Source: Nymphaea colorata (Eukaryota; Streptophyta; Magnoliopsida; Nymphaeales; Nymphaeaceae). From it: a stretch of DNA of 60,000 nucleotides. The DNA is taken from assembly GCF_008831285.2 (NCBI RefSeq), contig NC_045140.1, positions 17,546,370 to 17,606,369 on the forward strand. The letters run 5' to 3'. Each line of letters begins with the position of its first letter. The stretch's first letter is position 1. This document shows, piece by piece, positions 37,269 to 49,362 of this stretch. A program made the position numbers and the translations under genes. Under the pieces are notes generated by a model. That model did not search any database. It was not told the DNA's origin and worked only from the letters and a program-made list of their open reading frames with translations.

Positions 37269-38275
37269 TGCCATGTAGTCACACCACCATAAGGCATGCA
37301 TGGAGATACATGAGGATCAAGATGATTCTCTCTTCTCTATCCGCGCATATATATGTTTAAACTGTAAACACATGCGCACACCCACACACACACATTATAT
37401 ACATATGTATATTTTTTCGTATTTATATGTGTAACGTGTATGTGAGGTTTGTTAGTAGCTTGCTGGAGCTTTTTTTCCTCACAAATGTATTAAACTGCTC
37501 CTGCTGCATGTTTCTATTGCTTTACCAAGTCAGGACAGTAACGTTCTGATGAAATATTCACAATTCCAGGCGTTCTTTCCATGGTAGGAAAACATGTGCA
37601 GACATCCCTTCTGTTTTTATTCTTCGCTTGGTCAATGACATGGATCTTTCACAGGTGTATGCAAATTCGAAGCATGAGAATTCTGCTGGAACACTTATGA
37701 CATCTCAGGCTGCTAATTCTGCCGTGGTGCCCTTCCCTTCAATAAAAGATGGAAGCGTGTTGGTTGAGAACAGTTTGAAACATTGATTCTGAAACTTCTT
37801 GCAGGAGTTGTATTTTTTTGTTCTGTAAGAGTTTCTGACAAACCACCTTGCTGGTCTTATACGCATAAAAGGTATTCACGTATGCTTACAACATCCTTTT
37901 GTAGCACGGAAATAAACTTGGGAAAGAGTTTGTATAGCGCGGGATGTTCGATGCATGTGTAAATATGCAAGCTTGCAGTTCAATACATCTTCCAGTAAAA
38001 TATTCTCAAATTATTTGCGTTCATCTGCCGTTATTTATGTCTGCAGGTGGTCTTTTGTTTCTGGAGACCATGAAGGTGTTAATATTTTCCTGTGCTTCTA
38101 TTTTCTGGTCCATGAGGTAGCATTCTTTTAACAAATTTTTTGTGTTAAATGAATACGGTAAGCCTTGAGGCGCTTTCTGCAAACTGCAGCGGCACACCCA
38201 ACTTCGATTACTTAAACTGAATTTCAAGTAAAGGCCCAAACTTTGTATAAAATCATAAATAGTACTGGCATTTAC
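37269..38275 (+). other. 3' flank of the trihelix gene, with an unexplained open stretch
   Basis: This should hold the trihelix 3'UTR. A plus-strand stop-free frame spans about 37,550-37,785 and includes a good acceptor (TTTCACAG) ending at 37,656. The last part reads like ordinary protein and ends at a TGA. I recognise no family. It could be an alternative terminal exon, a relic, or chance. Confidence 0.3.
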
Positions 38276-41230
38276 TGTCACACCCCGACCTTTTTGACAC
38301 TCGAACATTTTTTTTTTTCTAACATCCAACATCGAGGTGTGACTACACAATAGTTCAAAAAGGAATGAGCCAAGCAATTCAAAACAATGGGGCAAGCTTT
38401 CCATTATATAGCATTTCAATTCAATTGTACATTTGACAAAAATGCCCCAAAATCACAACATCGATGCCTCATCAAAACAAGGCATCAGTAAAAACCAAAA
38501 ACCCGACGCGCCGGCACTACAAGAACAAAACAAAACCCAAAACCTCCCCAGTAGGACGTGAGTGTAGCCATCTGCTCAGCCTGCTGCCCCGGGTACACCA
38601 AAACCTGAAAAAAAGGAAACAACTGAAGGCTTAGCCTTCGCAGTATGGCAACAAGCCAGGAAAAGTCCAAGCCCTCTTAGGTCGGGCTCAGTACACAAAC
38701 AAACATCAGAACAATCTATCATTATGTCGTGTCAAGACACGACATGCAGACGCCACTCAATGGCTACAATAACATAATTTCAATCACATGCAAGGCATCA
38801 TCAACATGTCACTTGCATTCATAAGCACAACAGTCACATGCACAACAATCCTATATATTTCAATCACATACATTGCAGTTTCATTACTATCAGTGAATTT
38901 ACAGTTCCTGTGGGTGCAAACACAGGCACGTGCACACCGCGGGCGGCCCACAGCCGAGAGACAACCCCCGTGGTGGCCCAGAACAGTATGGATCCATCTA
39001 TCCGCTGCAGCGGTAGAGCACTCATCCATGGATGTGTGAATTCCAAGGAGAGATACTCAGCCTTCCCTAGGACACCCAGGTTGGGAAGGCGGGAGCCTAC
39101 GCTCCAAGCACATCACACAACAGTACCCTGGGGCCTTGCACCGCCTGCGCTCCGAACAGGCGAGACCAGTGGCGAAAGTGGGACAACTCCCATATACATA
39201 GTCACATCCCACTGGCCTCTCATCTCTTATTCTTTCATTCTTATACTTATACTTGCACAAACACATTTAACTGGCTAGCTCCTGAGGTTGGTTCACTTCA
39301 CGAGTGAACCCACACCTCCAATTGCCTCCACACGAGGGTTACACATAACCACAACAGTTTTGGCTAGCCGTCAATCAATATGGGCACAACTACCCACTGT
39401 GCAAACATTTGTATCATTGCCCGCGGCAATGGGTATTCAATAAACATAACATTCACATTCATCATCATAACAATCACATCTTTGAAAACTTAGCCAAACC
39501 ACAGAAAGTAGTCTCAATCTGTGGTGGGCTCGTAGCTGTCCTATGCAGTTATCATGCTAGAATGCTTTCTAATGCACAATTGGGGTCGAGGAGACACTCG
39601 ACTCGATACCCCGCCTCATCTGTCCTAAACAGTTATCAATTCTAGCATGCACATGCAATGCGTAACATTATCAAAACAATTACTATAAGCCTTTCAAAAC
39701 AATTCATATCATATATCAATTTATGTACATGCATACACATATTCATTCACGGAACACTCAATCAATTCATATCACAAATCCTAGGATCCCATGATCCTAG
39801 GAACACACATTCATTCACTTGCCCAGGCAGGGATTTGCCTGGAATGTCGCCATACCTGTGGCGCGTTCACAAGAATCTTCAAAATGCCTCGAGCTTCGAA
39901 TCCGGTAACTCAAGGTCGACGGGACGTACCCGGTGAACCTGCAGACACCAACACAAGATAAGATTCCTACTACAAACCTCAACAATTCAAACAAAAACAA
40001 AACAAGGTCATTGAGGCACGCGTCATCGCCTCAAGAGGGTGTCGACGGGTAGTGTCGACCCACAAGTTCTCCAATAGGGTCACTTCCCACTCCTAGCCGT
40101 GCCAATAGATGCCAAAACTCAAAGCCATCAATCCGTCTATCACTAACGCCTTTCTCAAAATTCCCTTTTTCTTAAATCAAGGCGTCTACCCCAAAGATAT
40201 TTCCAACTTATGTACGTTATCCCTATTTAACTCCAAGATGCACCCGTTCACAAAAACGCGTGCTACAGGCTCACTAAAACGGTCCTAAATCTTCCCCACA
40301 ACCTCACAAACTCTACCATGTCTCCCCTAATGCTTCGAAAATTAATCTATCATGCTTAAATGATCATCCAAAATATGAATCTTCGCTTCCCAACATAATC
40401 GCAAGCTTTCCCCAAAAACGAAATCACTAACATGTGTTCCAAATAATCAATTCAAAGCTCTAGCATGCTCAACCAATAATTATGAGCGTTCCAAAAAGAA
40501 ATATATCATAAAATAGGTTCAATTTCGCCTTGCTCACCCCGATTGAAGGTCTAAACTGCTGTAATCCTCCCGGCAGCCACCTCACGCGTCCAAGTGGTCC
40601 CCAAACGGCTAAAATCCTCCAATGCCGCCACTACCAAGGCCTTCTCTAATTGCTGTTACGAGGGGGAAGACAAATCCCCAAGCTGAAAACGGATCCAACA
40701 GTGATAGCACAGTGAAAATCAGTGAGAGAAAGTACTTGATTGGAGAAAAATCGAAAACGAGCAGAAAATGGGGAGAGGGTTCGGTCAAAAGGGGAAAAGA
40801 AGGCAGTGAGGGGAGAGGACGGGAGAGAAGAGAGAGAGACGGTGGAGAGTGAGACGAGTGACAGTGGGAGAGGGAGAGTCGTTCGGTAGAGAGGGGAGAC
40901 GAGAGACAGTGGGAAAGGGAGGGTCGTTCGGTGGAGAGGGGAGACGAGAGACAGTGGGAGAGGGAGAAGGGAAAGAAAACGGGAAGGAGAAGAAAAGAGA
41001 AGAGAGGAAGAGGCAAGGGACGACAGGGTTCACCTCAACGCCGCCGTCGTCGCCGCCGCCGCCGCCGTCGCCGCCGCCGCCGCCGTCGCCGCCGCCGCCG
41101 CCGTCGCCGCCGCCGCCGCCGTCGCCGCCGCCGCCGCCGTCGCCGCCGCCGCCGCCGTCGCCGCCGCCGCCGCCGTCGCCGCCGCCGCCGCCGTCGCCGC
41201 CGCCGCCGCCGCCGTCGCCGCCGCCGCCGC

Positions 41231-41264
<34 letters not shown>

Positions 41265-41444
41265 GCCGTCGCCGTTGCCTTCTTCCCTGAGCTCCGGTCG
41301 TGGGTAAGGAAGAGACGGTAAGAGGAAAGCGAAGGAGAAGAGAATGCGAGGGAGGAGGGACAGCGTCGGGCTCCTCTCGCGTGGGGCTAGGGTCCGGGTC
41401 TGGACCCTGACCCGACCCGCTCCGCCCAAACGCCGCGCGTTACA
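38276..41444 (-). repeat. Gypsy 3' LTR (3,169 bp)
   Basis: It matches 46339-49357 base for base with constant spacing (8,063) over its first 2.6 kb as far as I can compare by eye, apart from one C/T difference near the left end. It contains a GCC-rich tract (about 41035-41280) with a mainly 15-bp period, and tandem copies of a ~45-bp TCGTTCGGTRGAGAGG unit at about 40,879-40,965. Confidence 0.95.
41035..41280. repeat. GCC-rich minisatellite in 3' LTR
   Basis: Units of GCCGCCGCCGCCGTC repeat many times with occasional length variants. Every frame is open, giving poly-Pro/Ser, poly-Gly/Asp or poly-Arg strings, which is a composition artefact and not coding. Confidence 0.95.
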
Positions 41445-41458
41445 TCCTACCCTCCTAA
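41445..41458 (-). other. Gypsy polypurine tract
   Basis: On the minus strand TTAGGAGGGTAGGA lies directly before the 3' LTR, as needed for plus-strand priming. Confidence 0.8.
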
Positions 41459-41492
41459 CAAAAAAATTTCGTCCTCGAAATTAGATCATACC

Positions 41493-44400
41493 TCAATGCA
41501 AGAACAAGTGCGGATATCTCTTCCGCACGTCCTCCTCAGGTTCCCATGTGCTCTCCTTCAATCCATGGTACTGCCATTCCACCTTCACTAAAGGGATTCT
41601 CTTTGTGCGAAGCACTTGCTCTCTTCGATCCACAATTCTGATAGGTTTTTCTTCCATTGTCAGATCATCTTGCACCTGAATACCTTGAAAATCAATCACA
41701 TGTGTCGGATCTGGTACGTACTTTCGAAGCATGGAAACATGAAAAACGTCATGAACATGACTCCAGTCTGGTGGTAGTGCCAATCTATAGGCCACCTCGC
41801 CAATCTTCTCTAATATCTCAAAAGGTCCTACGAACCTCGGGCTCAACTTTCCCTTCACACCAAAACGAAAAACACCTCTAGTAGGGGAAATTTTCAAAAA
41901 CACATGATCACCCACCTCAAAAGTCAATTCTCTACGACGAATGTCGGCATAGCTTTTCTGTCTACTCTGAGCAGTCAACAACTTTTTCCTTATCAATTGC
42001 ACTTGGTCGGTGTAGTGTTGCAAAACTAAAGGGTTTTCGATTTTTCCATCACCCAATTCGGTCCAACAAGCTGGCGATCTGCACGGCCTTCCATACAAAG
42101 CCTCAAAAGGTGTCATCCCAATACTAGAGTGGTAACTGTTATTATATGCAAATTCTGCCAGTTTCACATGTTTGTCCCATTCTCCTTTCCACTCTAAGAC
42201 ACAAGCACGCAACATGTCCTCTAAGGTCTGAATGGTCCTCTCCGATTGCCCATCAGTTTGGGGGTGGAACGCTGTGCTTAGCTTAAGCTTGGTACCCAAA
42301 GCCTTCTGCAAATGCCCCCAAAATCTAGAGGTAAAACGTGGATCTCGATCCGAAATGATAGACCTTGGCACACCATGCAATCTCACTATCTCGCCAATAT
42401 ATAACTCTGCGAGACTTTCCAAAGACTGATTAATTCTAATAGACAGAAAATGAGCGGACTTCGTCAGTCGATCAACAATCACCCATATGGCATCATGCTG
42501 TCTTCGGGTGTGAGGCAATCCAACTACAAAATCCATTGTAATGTCTTCCCATTTCCACACCGGGATATCGATTCTCTGCAACAAGCCTCCGGGCCGTTGA
42601 TGCTCTGCTTTTACTTGTTGGCAAACCAAACACTTTGCCACATATTCTGCAATTTCACGCTTCATTCCAGGCCACCAAAAATTTCTCTTCATATCCTGAA
42701 ACATCTTTGTACTGCCAGGGTGTATAGAAAACTTAGATTTATGAGCTTCATCAAGCAACCGTCGCTTCACCCCTTCTTCTCTAGGGACCCACAATCTATG
42801 TCGAAACCACAATGAACCCTCTTCATCTTGATGCCAGAAAGCATCTACCTTCTTACACTCTTCCACGTTCTTAGCAAAATCAGGATCTTCCTTTTGCTTC
42901 AATACAAGCTCTTCCATCAAAGGGTGTTGTATCACGGCACTCATCGTTGCTTTGTTCTCGCCACAAAGGTAAGGTTGCCATGCTATCACATCTTGTAACA
43001 AATTCCAAGAACATGCTAACATACAATACATCGTTGCCTTAGCTTGCCTGCTCAAAGCATCAGCCACCACATTCGCCTTGCCTGGATGATATGATATCGT
43101 GAAATCATAATCTTTTAGGTATTCAATCCATCTTCTTTGCCTCAAATTAAGATCACTTTGAGAGAATATATATTTCAAAGACTTGTGATCTGTAAACACT
43201 TCAAATGTTGCCCCATAGAGATAATGCCTCCAAATCTTTAGTGCAAACACAACTGCTCCCAACTCCAAATCGTGAGTGGGATAGTGTTGTTCGTGTGTCT
43301 TCAACTGCCTTGATGCATAAGCCACCACACGGCCATTTTGCATCAGCACACAACCATAACCGATTCCTGATGCATCTGTGTACAGTACAAAACCCGAATG
43401 ACCTGATGGAAGCGTCAGAATAGGAGCAGCAGTAAGCTTGTCCTTCAGAGTTTGAAAACTCCTCTCACACTCTTCATTCCAAATAAACTTCACTCCTTTT
43501 CTCAATAGCTTAGTCATTGGTGTAGCTATTTTCGAAAAGTCTTGTATGAACCTGCGATAATATCCTGCCAATCCCAAAAAGCTTCTAACCTCGGTTACAC
43601 TGCATGGCGTCCTCCAGTCCTGCACAGCTGACACCTTAGCCGGATCGACGGATACTCCATCCTTAGAGATTACATGACCCAGAAAGTTTACCTTCTCTAG
43701 CCAAAATTCACATTTTGAATACTTGGCATACAACTTATGCTTGCGCAAAAGACCCAATACACTTCTCAAGTGATCTCTATGCTCTGTCACACTCTCTGAG
43801 TACACCAAAATATCATCCACAAAAACAATAACAAATCGGTCCAAGAACTCTTGGAAAACCCGATTCATGAGGTCCATGAACGCTGCGGGAGCATTGGTCA
43901 ACCCAAAAGGCATGACCCTGAATTCATAGTGCCCATATCTGGTTCGAAATGCAGTCTTAGCAACATCTTCCTCCCGTATCAAGAGTTGATGATAACCTGT
44001 CCTCAGATCGATCTTGGAGAAAACCTTTGCATCCTTAAGCTGATCAAACAAGTCTTCAATTCTAGGAAGCGGATACTTATTCTTGATGGTGATTTGATTC
44101 AACATGCGGTAGTCGATACACAAACGCATTGTCCCATCTTTCTTCTTCACAAACAACACTGGTGCTCCCCATGGTGACACACTAGGTCGGATGAAGCCCT
44201 TGTCTAAGAGCTCCTGCAATTGCTTCCTCAATTCTTCTAACTCTGCTGGTGCCATACGATAGGGTGCCTTAGAAATAGGAGCTGTCCCTGGTGACAACTC
44301 TATCTTGAACTCCACTTCTCGTGTTGGAGGCAAACTTGACAGTTCCTCCGGAAACACATCAGGGTACTCACTCACAATTGCCACATCCGGTAACCTTACC

Positions 44401-46103
44401 GGTTCCGGCTCATTGGTCAACACATTGACCAAGAAGGCAACACTTCCATTTTCTATCAATCGTTTAGCTTTCAATGCAGACACCATTATCTTATCAGTTC
44501 GACTGGCCTTACGAGCATGGAACTCCACAGGTTGCATTTCATCAGTCAACAATTGTATCTGCTTCTTCCTGCAATCTATATTAGCATAATGTGCATATAA
44601 CCAATCCATGCCCAAAATCACATCAAATTCGTTAAAACTCATGATCACCAACTGTGCAGGTAAGTGATGTTGATGGATCTCCACGTCCACATCAGATAGA
44701 TACTCACTACACGACTCTTGAGCATGCATAGGGCTAACAACTTTCAGAACATACGGCATCTTCCTAGCAGGCACTTCTAGTGAAGTAGCAAATCGACTAG
44801 ATATAAATGAATGGGTCGCCCCAGCATCAAACAACACTCTAGCAATATGAGAACCAACAAGTAAAGTACCTTCAACAAGGTCGTGTGCCTGAAGCTCCTC
44901 CACGGTAGTAGCATAGACACGTCCAGTCGTCTGTCGTGCGCTAGAAGGACCGGCCTCTGGCTTCTTCAACTCTCTTTCTTTCCTTAAGGGACAATCCTTG
45001 ATAAAGTGCCCCATCCTTCCACAGTGTAAGCAAGCTCCGATCTCTCGATAGCACGGCTTTCCAGGGTGCACACGCGAACAAGTAGGGCACCTCTGAGAAG
45101 TCGGAGTAGCCACTGACCCCTGGGTGGCCTCACTACGGGTTGGCTGGTTCCGTCTGAAAGTTCGATCATCCCGCCTCTCATAAGGCCTTGTCCTGCCTGC
45201 AAAGTGGTGGCGCTTCACCTGGGTTCGTCCACCTTGTGAATGCTGGCTTGCTTTCTTCTGGTGATCCTTCTGTGTCCTCGCCCAGTCTTCTTCTATACAT
45301 CTTGCCATAGTGACCGCCTCGTCCAAGTCACGAGGTCTGCTCGTCAAAACTTTGGTTCGCAGTCCCTCCCGCAGACCGCGCACAAACTTGCCTGCCCTGG
45401 CTCCGTCTGTAGTGTAGAAGTGTGGGCAATACGCCTCCAAGTGTCGATATCTTGTAATATATTCCTCCAAGCTCATTTGATTTTGCTGTAGATCAAGAAA
45501 CTCTTGCATGTTCTTGTCTCTAGCATGCACTGGGTAGTAGGTGTTGAGGAAGGAATCTCTAAACTGCTTCCAAGAAATTGACGGTTGGCCTGCATACCGG
45601 ATCTCAAGAGTTGATTTCCACCAATCCATGACATCACCTTTCAGCAGGTAAGTGCCATAGTTCACTTTGTCTTCCTCAGGCATCTTCAGAAGCACAAAGA
45701 TGCGTTCAACTTCCTCAATCCACTGTTTTGCCTTATCGTGACTGCACCCTCCTGAAAAGATAGGCGGCTGCATCGCCATGAACTGTTGAAACGACACCGC
45801 TGATGCCTTCTCCTTAAGTGGCGCAGTGGTGTCTCTGGAAGGAGATGCATTACTCCTCTGGTTACTGACCATGGATTGCACAAGGGAGGTCAGTGTTTGC
45901 AACGTGGTCAGCAAAATAGACTGTTGATCCACAGGTGGAGTTTGCCTCAGTGGGGTTTGAGCACCCCCACCCAATTGGGCATACTGGTGCCCTGACGTAC
46001 TGTCGTCGCGTGGGGTATGCGCATCAGAATGGGCCGGACTAGGCTCTCTCTGTGCCTCTGTGGACGGTCCAGCTCGCTTCTTACCCTTACGATGATATTC
46101 CAT
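41493..46103 (-). CDS. Gypsy gag-pol polyprotein, uninterrupted
   Basis: One open frame of 1,536 aa from the ATG at 46103 (an earlier in-frame ATG at 46160 would add 19 residues). Seen in order: a retrotransposon gag domain with the WW-K segment (near 45,610), a CCHC knuckle [14 protein letters not shown] (near 45,000), protease FDAGATHSF (near 44,820), reverse transcriptase with FVDDILVYS (near 43,810), RNase H with TDASGIGYG (near 43,370), integrase zinc finger and core (about 42,650-42,060), and a chromodomain-like tail with [16 protein letters not shown] near 41,510-41,560. No stop or frameshift was found, unlike the copia copy. The start at 46103 is chosen because the conserved hydrophilic gag N-terminus begins there. 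Confidence 0.93.
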   Translation of the reverse strand: MEYHRKGKKRAGPSTEAQREPSPAHSDAHTPRDDSTSGHQYAQLGGGAQTPLRQTPPVDQQSILLTTLQTLTSLVQSMVSNQRSNASPSRDTTAPLKEKASAVSFQQFMAMQPPIFSGGCSHDKAKQWIEEVERIFVLLKMPEEDKVNYGTYLLKGDVMDWWKSTLEIRYAGQPSISWKQFRDSFLNTYYPVHARDKNMQEFLDLQQNQMSLEEYITRYRHLEAYCPHFYTTDGARAGKFVRGLREGLRTKVLTSRPRDLDEAVTMARCIEEDWARTQKDHQKKASQHSQGGRTQVKRHHFAGRTRPYERRDDRTFRRNQPTRSEATQGSVATPTSQRCPTCSRVHPGKPCYREIGACLHCGRMGHFIKDCPLRKERELKKPEAGPSSARQTTGRVYATTVEELQAHDLVEGTLLVGSHIARVLFDAGATHSFISSRFATSLEVPARKMPYVLKVVSPMHAQESCSEYLSDVDVEIHQHHLPAQLVIMSFNEFDVILGMDWLYAHYANIDCRKKQIQLLTDEMQPVEFHARKASRTDKIMVSALKAKRLIENGSVAFLVNVLTNEPEPVRLPDVAIVSEYPDVFPEELSSLPPTREVEFKIELSPGTAPISKAPYRMAPAELEELRKQLQELLDKGFIRPSVSPWGAPVLFVKKKDGTMRLCIDYRMLNQITIKNKYPLPRIEDLFDQLKDAKVFSKIDLRTGYHQLLIREEDVAKTAFRTRYGHYEFRVMPFGLTNAPAAFMDLMNRVFQEFLDRFVIVFVDDILVYSESVTEHRDHLRSVLGLLRKHKLYAKYSKCEFWLEKVNFLGHVISKDGVSVDPAKVSAVQDWRTPCSVTEVRSFLGLAGYYRRFIQDFSKIATPMTKLLRKGVKFIWNEECERSFQTLKDKLTAAPILTLPSGHSGFVLYTDASGIGYGCVLMQNGRVVAYASRQLKTHEQHYPTHDLELGAVVFALKIWRHYLYGATFEVFTDHKSLKYIFSQSDLNLRQRRWIEYLKDYDFTISYHPGKANVVADALSRQAKATMYCMLACSWNLLQDVIAWQPYLCGENKATMSAVIQHPLMEELVLKQKEDPDFAKNVEECKKVDAFWHQDEEGSLWFRHRLWVPREEGVKRRLLDEAHKSKFSIHPGSTKMFQDMKRNFWWPGMKREIAEYVAKCLVCQQVKAEHQRPGGLLQRIDIPVWKWEDITMDFVVGLPHTRRQHDAIWVIVDRLTKSAHFLSIRINQSLESLAELYIGEIVRLHGVPRSIISDRDPRFTSRFWGHLQKALGTKLKLSTAFHPQTDGQSERTIQTLEDMLRACVLEWKGEWDKHVKLAEFAYNNSYHSSIGMTPFEALYGRPCRSPACWTELGDGKIENPLVLQHYTDQVQLIRKKLLTAQSRQKSYADIRRRELTFEVGDHVFLKISPTRGVFRFGVKGKLSPRFVGPFEILEKIGEVAYRLALPPDWSHVHDVFHVSMLRKYVPDPTHVIDFQGIQVQDDLTMEEKPIRIVDRREQVLRTKRIPLVKVEWQYHGLKESTWEPEEDVRKRYPHLFLH

Positions 46104-46320
46104 CTGTACACACAAGAACCTTAATCTCAAATCCAGTCTATGACTAATCTCACAAATCAAATCACAACGTGCATTAGCACGAAGTTCAAAACATAGATCA
46201 CATTACGTACTTATACGTGAAAAAGCATAACCACAATAACAATCTAATCAAATGAATGCGTATCTGGGCAACACGGCTTCACAAATAGGCTTTAACTCAC
46301 ATCCATAGTGGGGTTTGCCA

Positions 46321-46334
46321 TGGCTCTGATACCA
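46321..46334 (-). other. Gypsy primer-binding site (tRNA-iMet type)
   Basis: The reverse complement reads TGGTATCAGAGCCA, four bases inside the 5' LTR end at 46339. Confidence 0.92.
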
Positions 46335-46338
46335 AAAC

Positions 46339-49300
46339 TGTCACACCCCGACCTTTTTGACACTCGAATATTTTTTTTTTTCTAACATCCAACATCGAGG
46401 TGTGACTACACAATAGTTCAAAAAGGAATGAGCCAAGCAATTCAAAACAATGGGGCAAGCTTTCCATTATATAGCATTTCAATTCAATTGTACATTTGAC
46501 AAAAATGCCCCAAAATCACAACATCGATGCCTCATCAAAACAAGGCATCAGTAAAAACCAAAAACCCGACGCGCCGGCACTACAAGAACAAAACAAAACC
46601 CAAAACCTCCCCAGTAGGACGTGAGTGTAGCCATCTGCTCAGCCTGCTGCCCCGGGTACACCAAAACCTGAAAAAAAGGAAACAACTGAAGGCTTAGCCT
46701 TCGCAGTATGGCAACAAGCCAGGAAAAGTCCAAGCCCTCTTAGGTCGGGCTCAGTACACAAACAAACATCAGAACAATCTATCATTATGTCGTGTCAAGA
46801 CACGACATGCAGACGCCACTCAATGGCTACAATAACATAATTTCAATCACATGCAAGGCATCATCAACATGTCACTTGCATTCATAAGCACAACAGTCAC
46901 ATGCACAACAATCCTATATATTTCAATCACATACATTGCAGTTTCATTACTATCAGTGAATTTACAGTTCCTGTGGGTGCAAACACAGGCACGTGCACAC
47001 CGCGGGCGGCCCACAGCCGAGAGACAACCCCCGTGGTGGCCCAGAACAGTATGGATCCATCTATCCGCTGCAGCGGTAGAGCACTCATCCATGGATGTGT
47101 GAATTCCAAGGAGAGATACTCAGCCTTCCCTAGGACACCCAGGTTGGGAAGGCGGGAGCCTACGCTCCAAGCACATCACACAACAGTACCCTGGGGCCTT
47201 GCACCGCCTGCGCTCCGAACAGGCGAGACCAGTGGCGAAAGTGGGACAACTCCCATATACATAGTCACATCCCACTGGCCTCTCATCTCTTATTCTTTCA
47301 TTCTTATACTTATACTTGCACAAACACATTTAACTGGCTAGCTCCTGAGGTTGGTTCACTTCACGAGTGAACCCACACCTCCAATTGCCTCCACACGAGG
47401 GTTACACATAACCACAACAGTTTTGGCTAGCCGTCAATCAATATGGGCACAACTACCCACTGTGCAAACATTTGTATCATTGCCCGCGGCAATGGGTATT
47501 CAATAAACATAACATTCACATTCATCATCATAACAATCACATCTTTGAAAACTTAGCCAAACCACAGAAAGTAGTCTCAATCTGTGGTGGGCTCGTAGCT
47601 GTCCTATGCAGTTATCATGCTAGAATGCTTTCTAATGCACAATTGGGGTCGAGGAGACACTCGACTCGATACCCCGCCTCATCTGTCCTAAACAGTTATC
47701 AATTCTAGCATGCACATGCAATGCGTAACATTATCAAAACAATTACTATAAGCCTTTCAAAACAATTCATATCATATATCAATTTATGTACATGCATACA
47801 CATATTCATTCACGGAACACTCAATCAATTCATATCACAAATCCTAGGATCCCATGATCCTAGGAACACACATTCATTCACTTGCCCAGGCAGGGATTTG
47901 CCTGGAATGTCGCCATACCTGTGGCGCGTTCACAAGAATCTTCAAAATGCCTCGAGCTTCGAATCCGGTAACTCAAGGTCGACGGGACGTACCCGGTGAA
48001 CCTGCAGACACCAACACAAGATAAGATTCCTACTACAAACCTCAACAATTCAAACAAAAACAAAACAAGGTCATTGAGGCACGCGTCATCGCCTCAAGAG
48101 GGTGTCGACGGGTAGTGTCGACCCACAAGTTCTCCAATAGGGTCACTTCCCACTCCTAGCCGTGCCAATAGATGCCAAAACTCAAAGCCATCAATCCGTC
48201 TATCACTAACGCCTTTCTCAAAATTCCCTTTTTCTTAAATCAAGGCGTCTACCCCAAAGATATTTCCAACTTATGTACGTTATCCCTATTTAACTCCAAG
48301 ATGCACCCGTTCACAAAAACGCGTGCTACAGGCTCACTAAAACGGTCCTAAATCTTCCCCACAACCTCACAAACTCTACCATGTCTCCCCTAATGCTTCG
48401 AAAATTAATCTATCATGCTTAAATGATCATCCAAAATATGAATCTTCGCTTCCCAACATAATCGCAAGCTTTCCCCAAAAACGAAATCACTAACATGTGT
48501 TCCAAATAATCAATTCAAAGCTCTAGCATGCTCAACCAATAATTATGAGCGTTCCAAAAAGAAATATATCATAAAATAGGTTCAATTTCGCCTTGCTCAC
48601 CCCGATTGAAGGTCTAAACTGCTGTAATCCTCCCGGCAGCCACCTCACGCGTCCAAGTGGTCCCCAAACGGCTAAAATCCTCCAATGCCGCCACTACCAA
48701 GGCCTTCTCTAATTGCTGTTACGAGGGGGAAGACAAATCCCCAAGCTGAAAACGGATCCAACAGTGATAGCACAGTGAAAATCAGTGAGAGAAAGTACTT
48801 GATTGGAGAAAAATCGAAAACGAGCAGAAAATGGGGAGAGGGTTCGGTCAAAAGGGGAAAAGAAGGCAGTGAGGGGAGAGGACGGGAGAGAAGAGAGAGA
48901 GACGGTGGAGAGTGAGACGAGTGACAGTGGGAGAGGGAGAGTCGTTCGGTAGAGAGGGGAGACGAGAGACAGTGGGAAAGGGAGGGCCGCCGCCGTCGCC
49001 GCCGCCGTCGCCGCCGCCGTCGCCGCCGCCGTCGCCGCCGCCGTCGCCGCCGCCGCCGTCGCCGCCGCCGCCGTCGCCGCCGCCGCCGTCGCCGCCGCCG
49101 TCGCCGCCGCCGTCGCCGCCGCCGCCGTCGCCGCCGCCGCCGTCGCCGCCGCCGCCGCCGCCGCCGTCGCCGTCGCCGCCGCCGCCGTCGCCTTCTTCCC
49201 TGAGCTCCGGTCGTGGGTAAGGAAGAGACGGTAAGAGGAAAGCGAAGGAGAAGAGAATGCGAGGGAGGAGGGACAGCGTCGGGCTCCTCTCGCGTGGGGC

Positions 49301-49357
49301 TAGGGTCCGGGTCTGGACCCTGACCCGACCCGCTCCGCCCAAACGCCGCGCGTTACA
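46339..49357 (-). repeat. Gypsy 5' LTR (3,019 bp)
   Basis: The upstream LTR in element orientation. It is 150 bp shorter than its partner because of a different GCC-rich tract (about 48987-49196; mixed 12- and 15-bp units) and loss of most of the purine-rich segment before it. All apparent open frames in either LTR occur as matched pairs and are not genes. Confidence 0.95.
48987..49196. repeat. GCC-rich minisatellite in 5' LTR
   Basis: The same position as the tract in the other LTR, but made of mixed 12-bp and 15-bp units, so its internal order differs. Confidence 0.93.
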
Positions 49358-49362
49358 TTTAC

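Larger units (their letters stand above)
38276..49357 (-). mobile_element. Complete Ty3/gypsy (chromovirus-type) LTR retrotransposon
   Basis: LTR 38276-41444 and LTR 46339-49357 flank a coding core, with a perfect 5-bp target duplication TTTAC at 38271-38275 and 49358-49362. On the minus strand the LTR begins TGTAAC and ends GTGACA. The primer-binding site is 46321-46334 and the purine tract 41445-41458. The order protease, RT, RNase H, integrase, then a chromodomain-like tail marks a gypsy chromovirus; long LTRs fit the Tekay/Del group. It sits about 1 kb downstream of the trihelix gene, in the opposite orientation. Nearly identical LTRs and an intact frame mean a young, possibly competent copy. 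Confidence 0.96.

Noticed and set aside
38784-40000. Several 60-146-codon frames on both strands, repeated at 46847-48063
   Set aside because: They occur as identical pairs because both are LTR sequence; no domain, no codon signal.
41035-41280. Regular short-period array that could suggest a CRISPR-like or structured array
   Set aside because: No spacers, 12-15-bp period, in a plant retrotransposon LTR; a simple minisatellite.
40849-41429. Long open frames of poly-Pro/Ser, poly-Gly/Asp or poly-Arg on both strands
   Set aside because: They are translations of a GCC-rich minisatellite in an LTR that leaves all frames open; not genes.
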